Notes: a model not told the origin generated them from the sequence alone. DNA of 64,000 bases from WHSW01 sp963828755 (GCA_963828755.1 CAWHFY010000023.1:22740-86739), one strand, 5' to 3'; shown: positions 42,901 through 53,006, numbered from the stretch's first letter. Translations and numbers: made by a program.

Positions 42901-45191
42901 ATGAGTATGTTCGACGTGACCCGCGTCTCGTGTGAGGTCGGAGGCAACGAGATCTCCTTCGAGACCGGCAAGCTCGCCCGCCAGGCGGGCGGCGCCGTCG
43001 TCGTCCGCGCCGGGGACACGATGGTCCTCTGCACCGCGACGATGGGCAACCTGCGCGATGTCGACTTCCTGCCGCTGACGGTGGATGTCGAGGAGAAGCA
43101 CTACGCCGCCGGCAAGATCCCCGGCTCGTTCTTCCGCCGCGAGGCGAGGGCGGGGGAGAAGGCGACGCTGACCGCGCGCATGATCGACCGTCCGATCCGG
43201 CCGCTGTTCCCGAAGGGATGGCACTACGAGACCCAGCTGGTCGCCCAGCCGATCTCGGTCGACAACGTGAACCCTTACGACATCCTCGCGATGAACGGCG
43301 CCTCCGCGGCGCTCGCGATCTCCCCGGTCCCGGTCGAGACCCTGGTCGGCGCCGTGCGGATCGGGAAGCTCGACGGCGACTTCGTCGTCAACCCCGATGA
43401 GGAGTCGCACCCCGAGCTCGAGATGGATCTGATCGTCTCCGGCTCCAAGGACGCGATCCTGATGGTCGAGTGCGGCGCCGACGGCGTCACCGAGGCCGAG
43501 GTGCTGGACGCGCTCGACATCGCTCACGGCGAGATCAAGACGCTGATCGGCGCGATGGAGGAGCTGCAGTCCAAGGCCGGCAAGGAGAAGGTCCAGGTCG
43601 AGGCCCCCGAGATCGACGAGCGCGTGCTCGATGCGATCAAGAGCAGCTACGGCGCGAAGCTCGACGACGCGACGCAGGTGAAGGAGAAGCTCGCCCGCCA
43701 GGACGCGATCAACGCGGTCGAGGAGTTGGCGCTCGCCGAGCTCGCCGCCGGCGCGGCCGAGGGCGAGGTCGACCCGGAGAAGGCTCCGGAGATCGCGCGC
43801 GCGTTCGCGAAGCTCGAGAAGGACATCATCCGGCGCCGGATCGCGGTCGACAAGAAGCGCCCCGACGGTCGCGCTCAGGACGAGATCCGGCCGATCGAGA
43901 CCGAGGTCGACGTCGCCCCGCGCGTGCACGGCTCCGGTCTGTTCACCCGCGGTGAGACGCAGATCCTGTCGAGCGCCACGCTCGGCACGACCCGGATGGA
44001 CATGAAGGTCGACAACCTGGGGCTCTCCGGAGAAGAAGCTCTTCTGGCACCACTACAACTTCCCGCCGTTCTCGGTCGGGGAGGCGGGGTTCATGCGCGG
44101 CCCGAAGCGCCGCGACATCGGCCACGGCGCGCTCGCCGAGCGGGCCCTGGTGCCGAGCATCCCCGATCCGGAGGAGTTCCCGTACGTGATCCGCGTCGTC
44201 TCCGACACGCTGGAGTCGAACGGGTCCTCGTCGATGGGCTCCGTCTGCGCCTCGTCGATGGCGCTGCAGGCGGCGGGCGTCCCGGTCGAGTACCCGGTCG
44301 CCGGCGTCGCCATGGGCCTGATCAAGGAGGGCGATGACTACATCGTCCTCACGGACATCGCCGGCGTCGAGGATCACCTCGGCGACATGGACTTCAAGGT
44401 CGCCGGCTCCAAGGACGGGATCACCGCCCTGCAGATGGACATCAAGATCTCGGGGGTCACCTTCGAGATCCTCACGGACGCGCTCGAGCAGGCTCGCAAG
44501 GGACGCCTGTTCATCCTCGACAAGATGGCCGAGGCGATCGACGGTCCGCGCGAGAAGCTGTCCGAGTACGCGCCCGCAATCGAGTCGATCAAGATCGACC
44601 CCGAGAAGATCGGGGCCGTGATCGGCAAGGGCGGCGAGACGATCCGCGGCATGCAGGAGGAGTTCGAGGCCGAGATCGACATCGACGACGACGGCACGGT
44701 GCGCGATCTACGCGCCGAGTCGCAAGCTCGTCGAGGCGTGCGTCGCGCGGATCGAGTCGATGACCCGCGAGGCCGAGATCGGCGACCAGTTCCCGAAGGC
44801 GAAGGTCGTCAAGACGACCACGTTCGGCGCCTTCGTCGAGCTCGTCAAGGGCACCGACGGCCTCCTGCACATCTCGAACGTGAAGCCCGGCGAGCGGGTC
44901 GACACGGTCGAGAGCGTCCTCTCGCAGGGCGACGAGATCGACGTCACCGTGGCGGAGGTCGACAAGGAGCGCGGCCGGATCGGCCTGCGTCTCTCCGACG
45001 ACCCGGCGATCGCCGGCAAGAGCCCGGAGGAGATGCAGAAGCTCGGCACCGGCGACCCGACCATGGGCGACGGCGGAGGCCGCCGCGGCGGTCGTGACGG
45101 CGGCCGCGGTGGACGCGGCGGTCGTGACGGCGGCGGTCGCGGTGGACGCGACGGCGGCCGCGGTGGACGTCAGCGCGAGCGCCTCGACTGA
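42901..45191 (+). CDS. pnp: Polyribonucleotide nucleotidyltransferase (PNPase) with RGG-like tail (two frameshifts)
   Basis: Phosphorolytic 3'-5' exoribonuclease. The first RNase PH domain (GAVVVRAGDTMVLCTA, FFRREARAGEKATLTARMIDRP) and helical domain are in the starting frame. One surplus base at about 44030 is followed by EKKLFWHHYNFPPFSVGEAG, MRGPKRRDIGHGALAERAL and ASSMALQAAGVP (second PH domain). The KH domain (IGAVIGKGGETIRGM) follows; a second surplus base at 44705 leads to IYAPSRKLVEACV and the S1 domain. The last 40 residues are a Gly/Arg/Asp repeat (RGGRDGG units), unlike the short tails of most PNPases. ATG 42901 has AAAGGA upstream. Confidence 0.95.
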
Positions 45192-45196
45192 AGTGA

Positions 45197-45296
45197 GGCG
45201 GAGCGAAGCAAAGCCGAGCCGCGACGCCGTTGAGTCGCCTGGTTCGGGCGGAGCGAAGCAAAGCCGAGCCGCGACGCCGTTGAGTCGCCTGGTTCC
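45197..45296 (+). repeat. Two tandem copies of a 50-bp spacer
   Basis: The unit begins GGCGGAGCGAAGCAAAGCCG and ends GAGTCGCCTGGTTC. Copies start at 45197 and 45247 (period 50), identical over 49 bases. They fill most of the pnp-M16 peptidase gap and share GAGGCGGAG, AAGCCGAGCC and GTTGAG with the repeat at 23403. Confidence 0.93.
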
Positions 45297-45317
45297 GATC
45301 TCCCCGAGGGAGTCGAA

Positions 45318-46583
45318 CTGACGACGCTCGAATCGGGCGTCAAGGTGGTGACCGAGGTCGTTCCCTCAGTGCGCTCGGTGGCCCTCGGCCTCTGGGTGAG
45401 AACCGGATCACGTGACGAGACGCCGGCGCAAGCCGGCGTCTCGCATTTTCTGGAGCACCTGCTGTTCAAGGGCACCGAGCGCCACTCGGCGATCGAGATC
45501 TCGGAGCTCTTCGACGGGATGGGCGCGGCGACGAACGCCGCCACGGGCAAGGAGACCACGCACCTGCACGCGCGCTTTCTCGACGAGCACACGGAGGACG
45601 CCTTCGACCTGCTCGCCGAGATGCTGCTGGCGCCGTCGCTACCGGTCGACGAGATCGACTCCGAGCGCGCGGTCGTGCTCGAGGAGATCGCGATGTACGA
45701 GGACGAGCCCTCCGACCGCGTCCACGACGTGCTCGCCGAGGCCATCTACGGCGACACGCCGCTCGGCCGGCGGGTGCTCGGCAAGGCCGAGGTGATCGGC
45801 GGCATCCCGGTGCCCGACATCGCCTCGTACCACGGCTCCCGCTACACCGCCGACAACATCGTCGTCGCCGCGGCCGGCCACATCGATCACCCCCGGATCG
45901 TCGAGCTCTCACAGCGGCTGCTGCAGCCGGCTCCCGGGAGCTCGAACGGCTCCGCGAACGGCGCGGCGGTCGCCGAGCAGGCGCGGCTGAGCTTCTATCC
46001 GAAGGAGACCGAGCAGTACCACATCTGCTTCGGCGGTCCGGGCATCGCGCGCGCGGACGAGCGCCGCTTCGCGCTCGGCGTCCTGGACACGATCTTCGGC
46101 GGCTCCGTCTCGTCGCGGCTGTTTCGCGAGGTCCGCGAGAAGCGCGGGCTCGCCTACTCGGTCGGCTCCTACACACACGAGTTCGTCGACCGCGGCTTCG
46201 TCGCCATGTACGTCGGCACCCGCGCCGACAACGTCGCCGAGGCTTGCGAGATCATCGGCCGCGAGCTGGTCAAGCTCCACGACGAGGGCGTTGGCGACGA
46301 GGAGCTGGCGCGCGCCAAGGAGCACGTCAAGGGCCGCATGGTGCTCGGGCTCGAGGCGACCGGAGCGCGGATGGGCCGACTGGCCCGCGGGGTGCTATTC
46401 GACGTCCCGCTGCTCTCGCTCGACGAAATGCTCGAGCGCGTCGACGCGGTCAGCGCCGACGAGGTGGCCGAGCTCGCCGCCGAGCTCTACGACCCGCACA
46501 AGCTCGCAGCGGCCTGCGTCGGGCCGGAGGAGTCCCGCTTCCGCGCCGCCGCCGGCTCCGTCTCCGAGGCGTTGGTGGCTTGA
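45318..46583 (+). CDS. M16 family zinc peptidase (probable CTG start)
   Basis: Processing-peptidase-like enzyme of about 421 residues. The inverted zinc motif HFLEHLLFKGT (HxxEH) is near residue 43, with the distal Glu in ERAVVLEEIAMYEDEP. VREKRGLAYSVGSYTHEF is the conserved C-terminal-domain segment. The expected N terminus (M)TTLESGVKVVTEVVPSVRSVALG begins at CTG 45318, with GAGGGAG at 45306-45312 as ribosome binding site. No ATG, GTG or TTG exists in frame before it; GTG 45345 would cut conserved residues. The location after pnp is conserved in many bacteria. Confidence 0.9.
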   Translation: MTTLESGVKVVTEVVPSVRSVALGLWVRTGSRDETPAQAGVSHFLEHLLFKGTERHSAIEISELFDGMGAATNAATGKETTHLHARFLDEHTEDAFDLLAEMLLAPSLPVDEIDSERAVVLEEIAMYEDEPSDRVHDVLAEAIYGDTPLGRRVLGKAEVIGGIPVPDIASYHGSRYTADNIVVAAAGHIDHPRIVELSQRLLQPAPGSSNGSANGAAVAEQARLSFYPKETEQYHICFGGPGIARADERRFALGVLDTIFGGSVSSRLFREVREKRGLAYSVGSYTHEFVDRGFVAMYVGTRADNVAEACEIIGRELVKLHDEGVGDEELARAKEHVKGRMVLGLEATGARMGRLARGVLFDVPLLSLDEMLERVDAVSADEVAELAAELYDPHKLAAACVGPEESRFRAAAGSVSEALVA

Positions 46584-46586
46584 CCC

Positions 46587-46614
46587 GCCGCTCGCCGCTC
46601 GCCGCTCGCCGCTC
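46587..46614 (+). repeat. Four exact 7-bp tandem repeats (gccgctc) directly before dapB
   Basis: GCCGCTC at 46587, 46594, 46601 and 46608, ending at the base before GTG 46615. It makes up nearly the whole intergenic space and occupies the position of the ribosome binding site. Confidence 0.95.
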
Positions 46615-47280
46615 GTGATCAGGGTCGGGGTCGCCGGCGCGGCCGGGAGGATGGGGGCGACCGTCTGCGAGGCGGTCGAGGGCGCCGACGACCTCGAGCT
46701 CGCCGGCCGCGCCGACCCGGCGCTCGGCACGGAGCTCAGCGAGATCCTCGACGAGGTCGACGTCGTCGTCGACTTCACCGTCCCCGACACCGCCGTCGAC
46801 AACGTGCGCGCCTGCCTTGCCGCCGGCGTCCACGCCGTTGTGGGCACCACCGGGTTCGACCTGATGGCGCTGCGAGCCGACGCCGAGCGCGGGGGCGCGA
46901 ACGTGTTCGTGGCCCCGAACTTCGCGATCGGGGCGGTGCTGATGATGAAGTTCGCCGCCGAGGCGGCCCGTCACCTGCATGAGGTCGAGATCATCGAACT
47001 GCACCACGACCGCAAGCTCGACGCTCCGTCGGGCACGGCGAAGCGGACCGCGGAGCTGATCGGCGCGTCGGGCGGCAGCGTCCACGAGCCGATCCACTCG
47101 GTCCGCCTGCCCGGCCTGGTCGCCCATCAGGAGGTCCTGCTGGGCGGCACGGGGGAGACGCTGACGATCCGCCACGACTCGATCGACCGGCGTTCCTTCA
47201 TGCCCGGGGTTCTGCTGGCGGTGCGACGGGTCGCCGAGTTGCCCGACCGGATCACGGTCGGCCTCGAGCAGCTGCTCTGA
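46615..47280 (+). CDS. dapB: 4-hydroxy-tetrahydrodipicolinate reductase
   Basis: NAD(P)H-dependent step of lysine/meso-diaminopimelate synthesis. It is 221 residues long. Nucleotide-binding RVGVAGAAGRMGATV; VVDFTVPDTAVDNV; VVGTTGF; active-site IIELHHDRKLDAPSGTA with the conserved HH and K. It is somewhat shorter than the Escherichia coli enzyme (273) but typical of actinobacteria. The start GTG follows four 7-bp repeats and has no Shine-Dalgarno, suggesting coupling to the M16 peptidase gene. dapA lies 1.5 kb downstream. Confidence 0.96.
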   Translation: MIRVGVAGAAGRMGATVCEAVEGADDLELAGRADPALGTELSEILDEVDVVVDFTVPDTAVDNVRACLAAGVHAVVGTTGFDLMALRADAERGGANVFVAPNFAIGAVLMMKFAAEAARHLHEVEIIELHHDRKLDAPSGTAKRTAELIGASGGSVHEPIHSVRLPGLVAHQEVLLGGTGETLTIRHDSIDRRSFMPGVLLAVRRVAELPDRITVGLEQLL

Positions 47281-47309
47281 GGCCGGCGAAGGCCGGGGGC
47301 TCATCTGTG

Positions 47310-48758
47310 ATGGAATCCGCGCCGATGGACGCGACCGCCCAGGCTGAGCTCGTCCGCAAGGGTGAGGTCTCGCCGGCGGAGCTCGTCGACGAGGCCATCG
47401 GCCGGATCGAGGCGCTCAACCCGCAGCTCAACGCGGTCATCCACGAGCAGTTCGAGCAGGGGCGCGCCGAGGCCGCCTCGCCGGACCTTCCCGACGGCCC
47501 GTTCAAGGGCGTCCCGTTCCTGTTCAAGGACCTCGGCGCCGCCTACGCGGGCCAGCCGCTTCACCTGGGGATGAAACTGCTCAAGGACGCGGATTTCCGC
47601 GCTCCGGTCGACACGACGCTGGCCCAGCGCTTTCGCGCCGCCGGCTTCGTCGTCGTGGGCAAGACGAACACGCCCGAGCTCGGGATCCTGCCGACCAGCG
47701 AGCCCGAGGCGTACGGCCCGAGCCGCAACCCGTGGGACACCGCGCGCACGACCGGTGGCTCGAGCGGCGGCTCCGGGGCCGCGGTCGCCTCCGGGATGGT
47801 CTCGATCGCGCACGCCAACGACGGCGGCGGCTCGATCCGGATCCCGGCCTCGGTCAACGGCCTCCTCGGCCTGAAGCCGACCCGCCAGCGGATCTCAGAG
47901 GGGCCGCTGGTCGGCGACGTGATGACCGGGATGACCACCGAGCTCGTCGTCTCGCGCTCCGTCCGCGACACGGCCGCGGTTCTCGACGCCGTCGAGGGCT
48001 CGGCGCCGGGCGACCCCTACGTCGCGCCGGCGCCGCTGCGCCCCTACGTGGAGGAGCTCAACGCGGGCCGCAAGCTGCGCATCGGCTTCGCCCTGCACCC
48101 GCCGGTGCCCGGGCTCGAGTCCGACCCCGAGTGCGTCGCCGCCGTCGAGGCGGCCGCGAAGCTGCTCGAGTCGCTCGGCCACGCGGTCGAGGACAACTCG
48201 CCGATCGACCCGGCGCAGGCCGAGGCGCTCAACCTCGAGGACTCGTTCATGACCCGCTGGGCGGCCGGACAGGCGGCGGCGCTCGACCAGTTCGGGGTGC
48301 TCACCGGCCGCGAGGTCACCGCCGACGACGTGGAGCCGCTGACCTGGGCGCTCGCCGAGGTCGGCCGCGAGCGGTCCAGCGCCCGGTATCTGGCCGACCA
48401 CGGCCTGCATCAGCTCGTCGCCCGCGGCATCGCCGCCTGGCACGAGGGCGGCTTCGACCTGCTCATGACGCCGACGATGGCCGAGCCCCCGGTGCCACTG
48501 GGCACGTACGACCAGCACGGCGACGACCCGCTGGACGCGTTTCGACGCGCGACCCCGGCCGGCGCGTTCACGGCGATCTTCAACGCGACCGGCCAGCCCG
48601 CGATCTCCGTGCCGCTGCACTGGACCGCGGACGGGCTGCCCGTCGGGGTCCAGCTCGTGGCGCCGTTCGGGCGCGAGGACCTGCTGATCGACGTCGCGGC
48701 CCAGCTCGAGCGGGCGCAGCCGTGGATCGACAGGCGCCCGCCGGTGTTCGCCGCTTGA
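47310..48758 (+). CDS. Amidase signature family hydrolase
   Basis: About 482 residues. The Ser-cisSer-Lys triad region is clear: Lys in GVPFLFKDLG, and TTGGSSGGSGAAVASGMV carrying both serines, followed by DGGGSIRIPAS. Features such as GPSRNPWDTARTTGG are typical of amidases acting on aliphatic or cyclic amides (6-aminohexanoate-cyclic-dimer hydrolase group) rather than GatA, whose partners gatB/gatC are not nearby. ATG 47310 or 47325 can be the start; the second gives MDATAQAELVRKGEVSP. It lies between dapB and dapA, but nothing ties it to lysine synthesis. Confidence 0.87.
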   Translation: MESAPMDATAQAELVRKGEVSPAELVDEAIGRIEALNPQLNAVIHEQFEQGRAEAASPDLPDGPFKGVPFLFKDLGAAYAGQPLHLGMKLLKDADFRAPVDTTLAQRFRAAGFVVVGKTNTPELGILPTSEPEAYGPSRNPWDTARTTGGSSGGSGAAVASGMVSIAHANDGGGSIRIPASVNGLLGLKPTRQRISEGPLVGDVMTGMTTELVVSRSVRDTAAVLDAVEGSAPGDPYVAPAPLRPYVEELNAGRKLRIGFALHPPVPGLESDPECVAAVEAAAKLLESLGHAVEDNSPIDPAQAEALNLEDSFMTRWAAGQAAALDQFGVLTGREVTADDVEPLTWALAEVGRERSSARYLADHGLHQLVARGIAAWHEGGFDLLMTPTMAEPPVPLGTYDQHGDDPLDAFRRATPAGAFTAIFNATGQPAISVPLHWTADGLPVGVQLVAPFGREDLLIDVAAQLERAQPWIDRRPPVFAA

Positions 48759-48765
48759 GTCGCGT

Positions 48766-48777
48766 TACCCTGGGCCG
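48766..48777 (+). promoter_or_regulatory. Leaderless promoter -10 (TACCCT) for dapA
   Basis: TACCCT (48766-48771) is six bases before ATG 48778. Confidence 0.55.
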
Positions 48778-49662
48778 ATGAGCGAGATCCGCGGTGTATT
48801 GACGGCGATGGTTACGCCGTTCGAGTCGGACGGCGCGATCGACCTCGACGCGACCCGCCGCCTGGCCCGCCGCTCTGGTCGACAACGGCTGCCACGGCCT
48901 CGTGGTCGCCGGGCACCACCGGCGAGGCCTCGACCCTGCACGACGACGAGAAGGTGCGCCTCTTCGACGCCGTCCTCGACGAGGTCGGCGACGAGGCGAC
49001 CGTGATCGCCGGGACCGGGTCGAACGACACCGCGCACACGGTCAACCTCACCCGCAAGGCGCGCGACGTCGGCGCCCACGCCGTCCTCGTGGTCACCCCG
49101 TACTACAACAAGCCGAACGAGGCTGGGATCAAGGCTCACTACGCCGCGGTCTCCGAGGCCGCGGGCGAGACGCCGATCGTGCTCTACAACATCCCCTCGC
49201 GCTGTGTGCATCAACCTCGCGCCGGACCTGCTCGCTTCGCTGGCGGCCGAGCACGCGAACGTGGTCGCGGTCAAGCAGGCCAACAACGACGACCTCGGGC
49301 CGATCGAGGGCCTCGAGATCCTGGCCGGCAACGACGAGGTCTTCCTCCGCACGCTCGAGTTCGGCGGCGCCGGCGGCATCCTCGTCGCGTCGAACGTCGC
49401 TCCGCGGCGGCTGCGCGACCTCTACGACGCGGCGACCGGCGACGATCGCGAGGCGGCGAGCTCGCTCGACGCCGAGCTCGGCGAGCTCTACTCGGCGATG
49501 ACCGTCGCGCCGCCGGCCGTCTCGGCGAAGACGGCGCTCGAGCTGCTCGGCGTGATCGCCGCGCGCGTGCGGCTGCCGATGGTCCCCGCCTCCGACGACG
49601 AGCGCGCGTCGATCCAGGCGACGCTCGCGGCGCAGGGCCTGATCGCGAGCAGCACGGCTTGA
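48778..49662 (+). CDS. dapA: 4-hydroxy-tetrahydrodipicolinate synthase (three frameshifts)
   Basis: Condenses pyruvate and aspartate semialdehyde, the first committed step to diaminopimelate and lysine. In order: GVLTAMVTPF in the start frame; one surplus base at 48874, then LVDNGCHGLVVAG; one surplus G at about 48912, then TTGEASTLHDDEKVRLF, VTPYYNKP and IPSRCV; one surplus base at 49209, then INLAPDLLASLA, VAVKQAN with the Schiff-base Lys, and GNDEVFLRTLEFGGAGGI. The repaired protein is about 293 residues, normal for the family. The TGA overlaps the RNase J TTG start. Confidence 0.92.
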
Positions 49663-51324
49663 GCGACTCGATCCGCATCCTGCCGCTCGGGGGACTGGGC
49701 GAGATCGGCAAGAACATGACCGTGTTCGAGCGCGACGGACGCATCGTCGTCGTCGACACCGGCCTGATGTTCCCGACCGCCGAGATGCTCGGCATCGACC
49801 TGGTCCTGCCCGACTTCGACTACCTGCGCGGGCGCGCCGACGACATCGAGGCGATCGTGCTCACCCACGCGCACGAGGACCACGTCGGCGCGCTGCCCGT
49901 ACGTGCTGCGCGAGATCGGGATGCCGCCGGCGATCTACAGCGGGCCGCTGACGATCGGGCTCGTGCGCTCGAAGCTCGAGGAGCACAAGCTGCGCGACGC
50001 GCCGCTCACGGTGCTCGAGCTCGGCGAGCGGCGCCAGGCCGGCCCGTTCGAGGTCGAGATGATCCACATGTCGCACTCGATCCCCGACGCGCGCGCCGTC
50101 GCCCTGCACACCGACCTCGGCGCGATCGTGGTCACCGGCGACTACCGCTTCGACCAGACCCCGATCGACGGCCGGCCGGCCGACATCGCGCGGCTCGCCG
50201 AGCTCGGCTCCGAGGGCGTGCTCTGCCTCTGCGGCGACTCGACCAACGCCGACCGCCCCGGGGTCGTGCCGTCTGAGGCGAGCGTCGGCCCGGCGCTGCT
50301 CGAGCAGTTCGCGCGCTGCGAGGGCCGGATCATCGTGACCTGCTTCGCCTCCAACGTGCACCGCGTCCAGCAGGTGATCGACGCCGCGACCCAACTCGAC
50401 CGGCGGGTCGCGCTGGTCGGGCGCTCGATGCGCAAGAACTTCAACATCGCCTCCAACCTCGGGATCGCCAACGCCCCCTCCGGGCTGCTGATCTCGCCGA
50501 AGGAGATCGAGGACTTCCCCGACGAGAAGGTGATCGCGATCTCGACCGGCAGCCAGGGCGAGCCGCTCTCGGCGCTGCGGCGGATGGCGTTCAACGACCA
50601 CCGCGACGTCGAGCTGCACTCCGGCGACACGGTGATCTTCTCGGCGACGCCGATCCCGGGCAACGAGCGCTCGGTGAACGAGACGATCGACCGGATCTTC
50701 GAGATCGGGGCCCGCGTCGTGACCGCCGCGGACGCGCCGATCCACGTCTCGGGGCACGGCTCCCGCGAGGAGCTGAAGCTGATGCTCAACCTGACCCGGC
50801 CGCGCCACGTGTTCCCGTTTCACGGCGACCACAAGCGGATCCACCTGCACGCGGAGCTCGCCGAGGCGGTCGGGATCCCGCCCGAGCGGATCCACAAGGG
50901 CCGCAACGGCCTGCCCCTCGAGCTCGACGCGAAGGGCGCCAGGTTCGGCAAGCAGGTCCATTCGGGGATGATCTTCGTCGACGGCGTCGACATCGGCGAC
51001 CCGGACGATGTCGCCCTGCGCGACCGCCGCGCCCTCTCCGCCGACGGCGTCTTCATCGTCGTCGCGACCGTCGACGCCGAGGACGGCAGCTCGGTCGCGC
51101 CGCCCGAGCTGATCTTCCGTGGCGTCCCGTTCATGGAGGACGCGGACGCGTCGCTGCTCGAGGAGATGCGCGACGTGGTCGAGAGCTCGCTCGCCCGGCT
51201 GGCCGAGGAGGGAGTGACCGAACCGGTCCTCCTGCAGCAGGATCTGCACGACGACATCGCGGCCTTCGTATACGACCGTCTGCGCCGTCGCCCGATGGTG
51301 CTTCCGGTCGTAGTCGAGGTCTAG
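49659..51324 (+). CDS. rnj: Ribonuclease J (one frameshift)
   Basis: Metallo-beta-lactamase/beta-CASP ribonuclease with endo- and 5'-exonuclease activity, central to mRNA turnover in actinobacteria. SIRILPLGGLGEIGKNMTVFE and zinc motif THAHEDHVGALP are in the first frame. One surplus base at about 49900 leads to YVLREIGMPPAIYSGPLT. The beta-CASP part has GDSTNADRPG and SNVHRVQQV; later STGSQGEPLSAL and HVSGHGSREELKLML complete it. TTG 49659 overlaps the dapA stop. dapA-rnj adjacency is typical of actinobacteria. Confidence 0.95.
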
Positions 51325-51331
51325 CGGCAGC

Positions 51332-51344
51332 TAAGGTACGGCCC
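51332..51344 (+). promoter_or_regulatory. Leaderless promoter -10 (TAAGGT) for the secreted peptidase gene
   Basis: TAAGGT (51332-51337) is seven bases before ATG 51345. Confidence 0.45.
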
Positions 51345-52871
51345 ATGGCAGGGATGAATACGGCGGCTCGACGGCGCCGCGGCTCGGCTTCGGCCGCTGG
51401 CCTCCGCCTCACGGTCCGTTTCGCAGTCGGGGTGGCGATCGCGATCGCCACCAGCCTTTCGATCGTCGCCACGGCTTCGGCCGGTTCGCTGACGCGGATC
51501 GCTGAGCGCGTCGACGCTCCGACCGCGCAGCTACAGGCGGGGCGGACGCTCAGCGTCCCCGGCGGCGGCGCGATCCAGCGCTACTCGCAGCGCGTCGGCG
51601 GCCTGCCGGTGTTCGGGGCCGAGGCGGTCGCGGTGGCGCCCGAGGGCACGCCGGCCAGCATCGTCTCCGACTCCACCGTCGACGGGCTCGACCCGGCCGA
51701 CCGCTCGGGCGCGATCTCGCCGGGCGAGGCGATCGCCGCGGCCCGCGCCGCGACGGGCGCCGAGCGCCTGCGCGCGCCCGGCAGCGCGCAGCTTGGCGTC
51801 GACCCCGGCAGCGGGCGGCTCGCCTACGAGGTCTCGCTGCCGTCGGCGCAGCCGCTCGCCGACCTGCTGGTCACGGTCGACGCGCGCACCGGTGAGAAGC
51901 TGCGTTCGCGCGACCTGCTGCACCACGGGGCCGCCTCGATCTTCAACCCGAACCCCGTCGTCACCCAGGGCAGCTACTCGGGTCTCAAGGACAAGAACGA
52001 CAAGCACTACGCGCTCGTCGACTCGCTTCAGGTCCCGGTGACGCTCGACCGCCTCACCGACCCGAAGGGCTGCCTCAAGGGCACCTACGTCGAGGCCCGC
52101 GTGACCAAGAAGGGCAAGAAGGTCTGCGCCCCGGGCGCCGACTTCACCGGCCTCAACCGTTCGGACAACGAGTTCGAGGCGGTGATGGCCTACTTCCACA
52201 TCGACCGCACCCGGCTCTACGCCGACAGCCTCGGCCTCTCGAAGCCGCTGCGCACCAAGGCGCAGAAGGTGTTCGCGAACGCGATCCCCGACGACAACTC
52301 GTTCTACTCGTCGATGACCCACGAGCTGGTGCTCGGAAGCGGCGGGGTCGACGATGGCGAGGACGCCGACGTGATCATTCACGAGTACGGCCACTCGCTC
52401 CAGGATCAGGCGTCGCCGAAGTCGCTGCGGACCCGCCAGGGCGCGACGATGGGCGAGGGCTTCGGCGACTACATGGCCGCCGCGATGTCCGCTCTGATCA
52501 CCGGCGGCAGCCCGTTCGACACCTGCATCTTCGACTGGGACGGGATCTCCTACTCGCCGACCGGCACCTGCGGGCGGCGCGCGGACCGCGGCTACGACGT
52601 CAAGAAGGCGGAGAAGAAGTGCCACAAGGAGATTCACTGCGTCGGTGAGGTCTGGTCGTCGGCTCTGTTCGAGCTGCGGACGGCGCTCGGCAACGACGCG
52701 GGCGGCCAGTCGATCATGGACCGGGTCGTCCTCGAGTCGAACTTCCTGCTGACCAAGAAGTCGAACTTCAAGGACGGGGCCAAGGCCCTGATCGCCGCGG
52801 ACAACCTGCTCTACGCCGGAGCGCACGTCGCCCAGATCCAGGCGACGATGCAGACGCGCAAGTTCCTGTAG
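51345..52871 (+). CDS. Secreted zinc metallopeptidase (fungalysin/thermolysin-like)
   Basis: A 508-residue protein with a Sec signal: basic start (NTAARRRRGS), hydrophobic core at about residues 22-42, and a probable cleavage site after TASA near residue 46. A propeptide-like region of FTP/PepSY type follows (GGLPVFGAEAVAVAPEG, ISPGEAIAAARAATG). The catalytic HExxH motif is IIHEYGHSLQD near residue 345, with the third ligand Glu in MGEGFGDYMAAA. This arrangement fits gluzincin peptidases of the M36/M4 type. Several Cys pairs (CIFDW, GTCG, KKCHKEIHC) suggest disulfides outside the cell. Substrate unknown. Confidence 0.85.
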   Translation: MAGMNTAARRRRGSASAAGLRLTVRFAVGVAIAIATSLSIVATASAGSLTRIAERVDAPTAQLQAGRTLSVPGGGAIQRYSQRVGGLPVFGAEAVAVAPEGTPASIVSDSTVDGLDPADRSGAISPGEAIAAARAATGAERLRAPGSAQLGVDPGSGRLAYEVSLPSAQPLADLLVTVDARTGEKLRSRDLLHHGAASIFNPNPVVTQGSYSGLKDKNDKHYALVDSLQVPVTLDRLTDPKGCLKGTYVEARVTKKGKKVCAPGADFTGLNRSDNEFEAVMAYFHIDRTRLYADSLGLSKPLRTKAQKVFANAIPDDNSFYSSMTHELVLGSGGVDDGEDADVIIHEYGHSLQDQASPKSLRTRQGATMGEGFGDYMAAAMSALITGGSPFDTCIFDWDGISYSPTGTCGRRADRGYDVKKAEKKCHKEIHCVGEVWSSALFELRTALGNDAGGQSIMDRVVLESNFLLTKKSNFKDGAKALIAADNLLYAGAHVAQIQATMQTRKFL

Positions 52872-52898
52872 TCGTCGGGCGGCCCCGGAAGAAAGGCG

Positions 52899-53006
52899 GC
52901 CCGCCGGGGTTCAGGGAGGGGAGACCCCGGCGGGCCTAATTGGCTCAGACTCAGAACTGGCCAATGGATGCCCGACGAGGCACTGTCGGGGGTGACCTCG
53001 TCGGGC
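52899..53006. other. Three consecutive hairpins between convergent genes
   Basis: Hairpin 1: GCCCGCCGGGGT (52899-52910) with ACCCCGGCGGGC (52924-52935), 12 bp. Hairpin 2: ATTGGC (52939-52944) with GCCAAT (52960-52965). Hairpin 3: GCCCGACGAGG (52970-52980) with CCTCGTCGGGC (52996-53006), 11 bp. They lie between the ends of the peptidase gene (plus) and the kinase gene (minus), so a bidirectional terminator region is the simplest reading. T runs are poor; a structured RNA is the alternative. Confidence 0.7.

Noticed and set aside
46587..46614. CRISPR-like array
   Set aside because: The unit is only 7 bp with no spacers, and no cas genes are present anywhere in the window.
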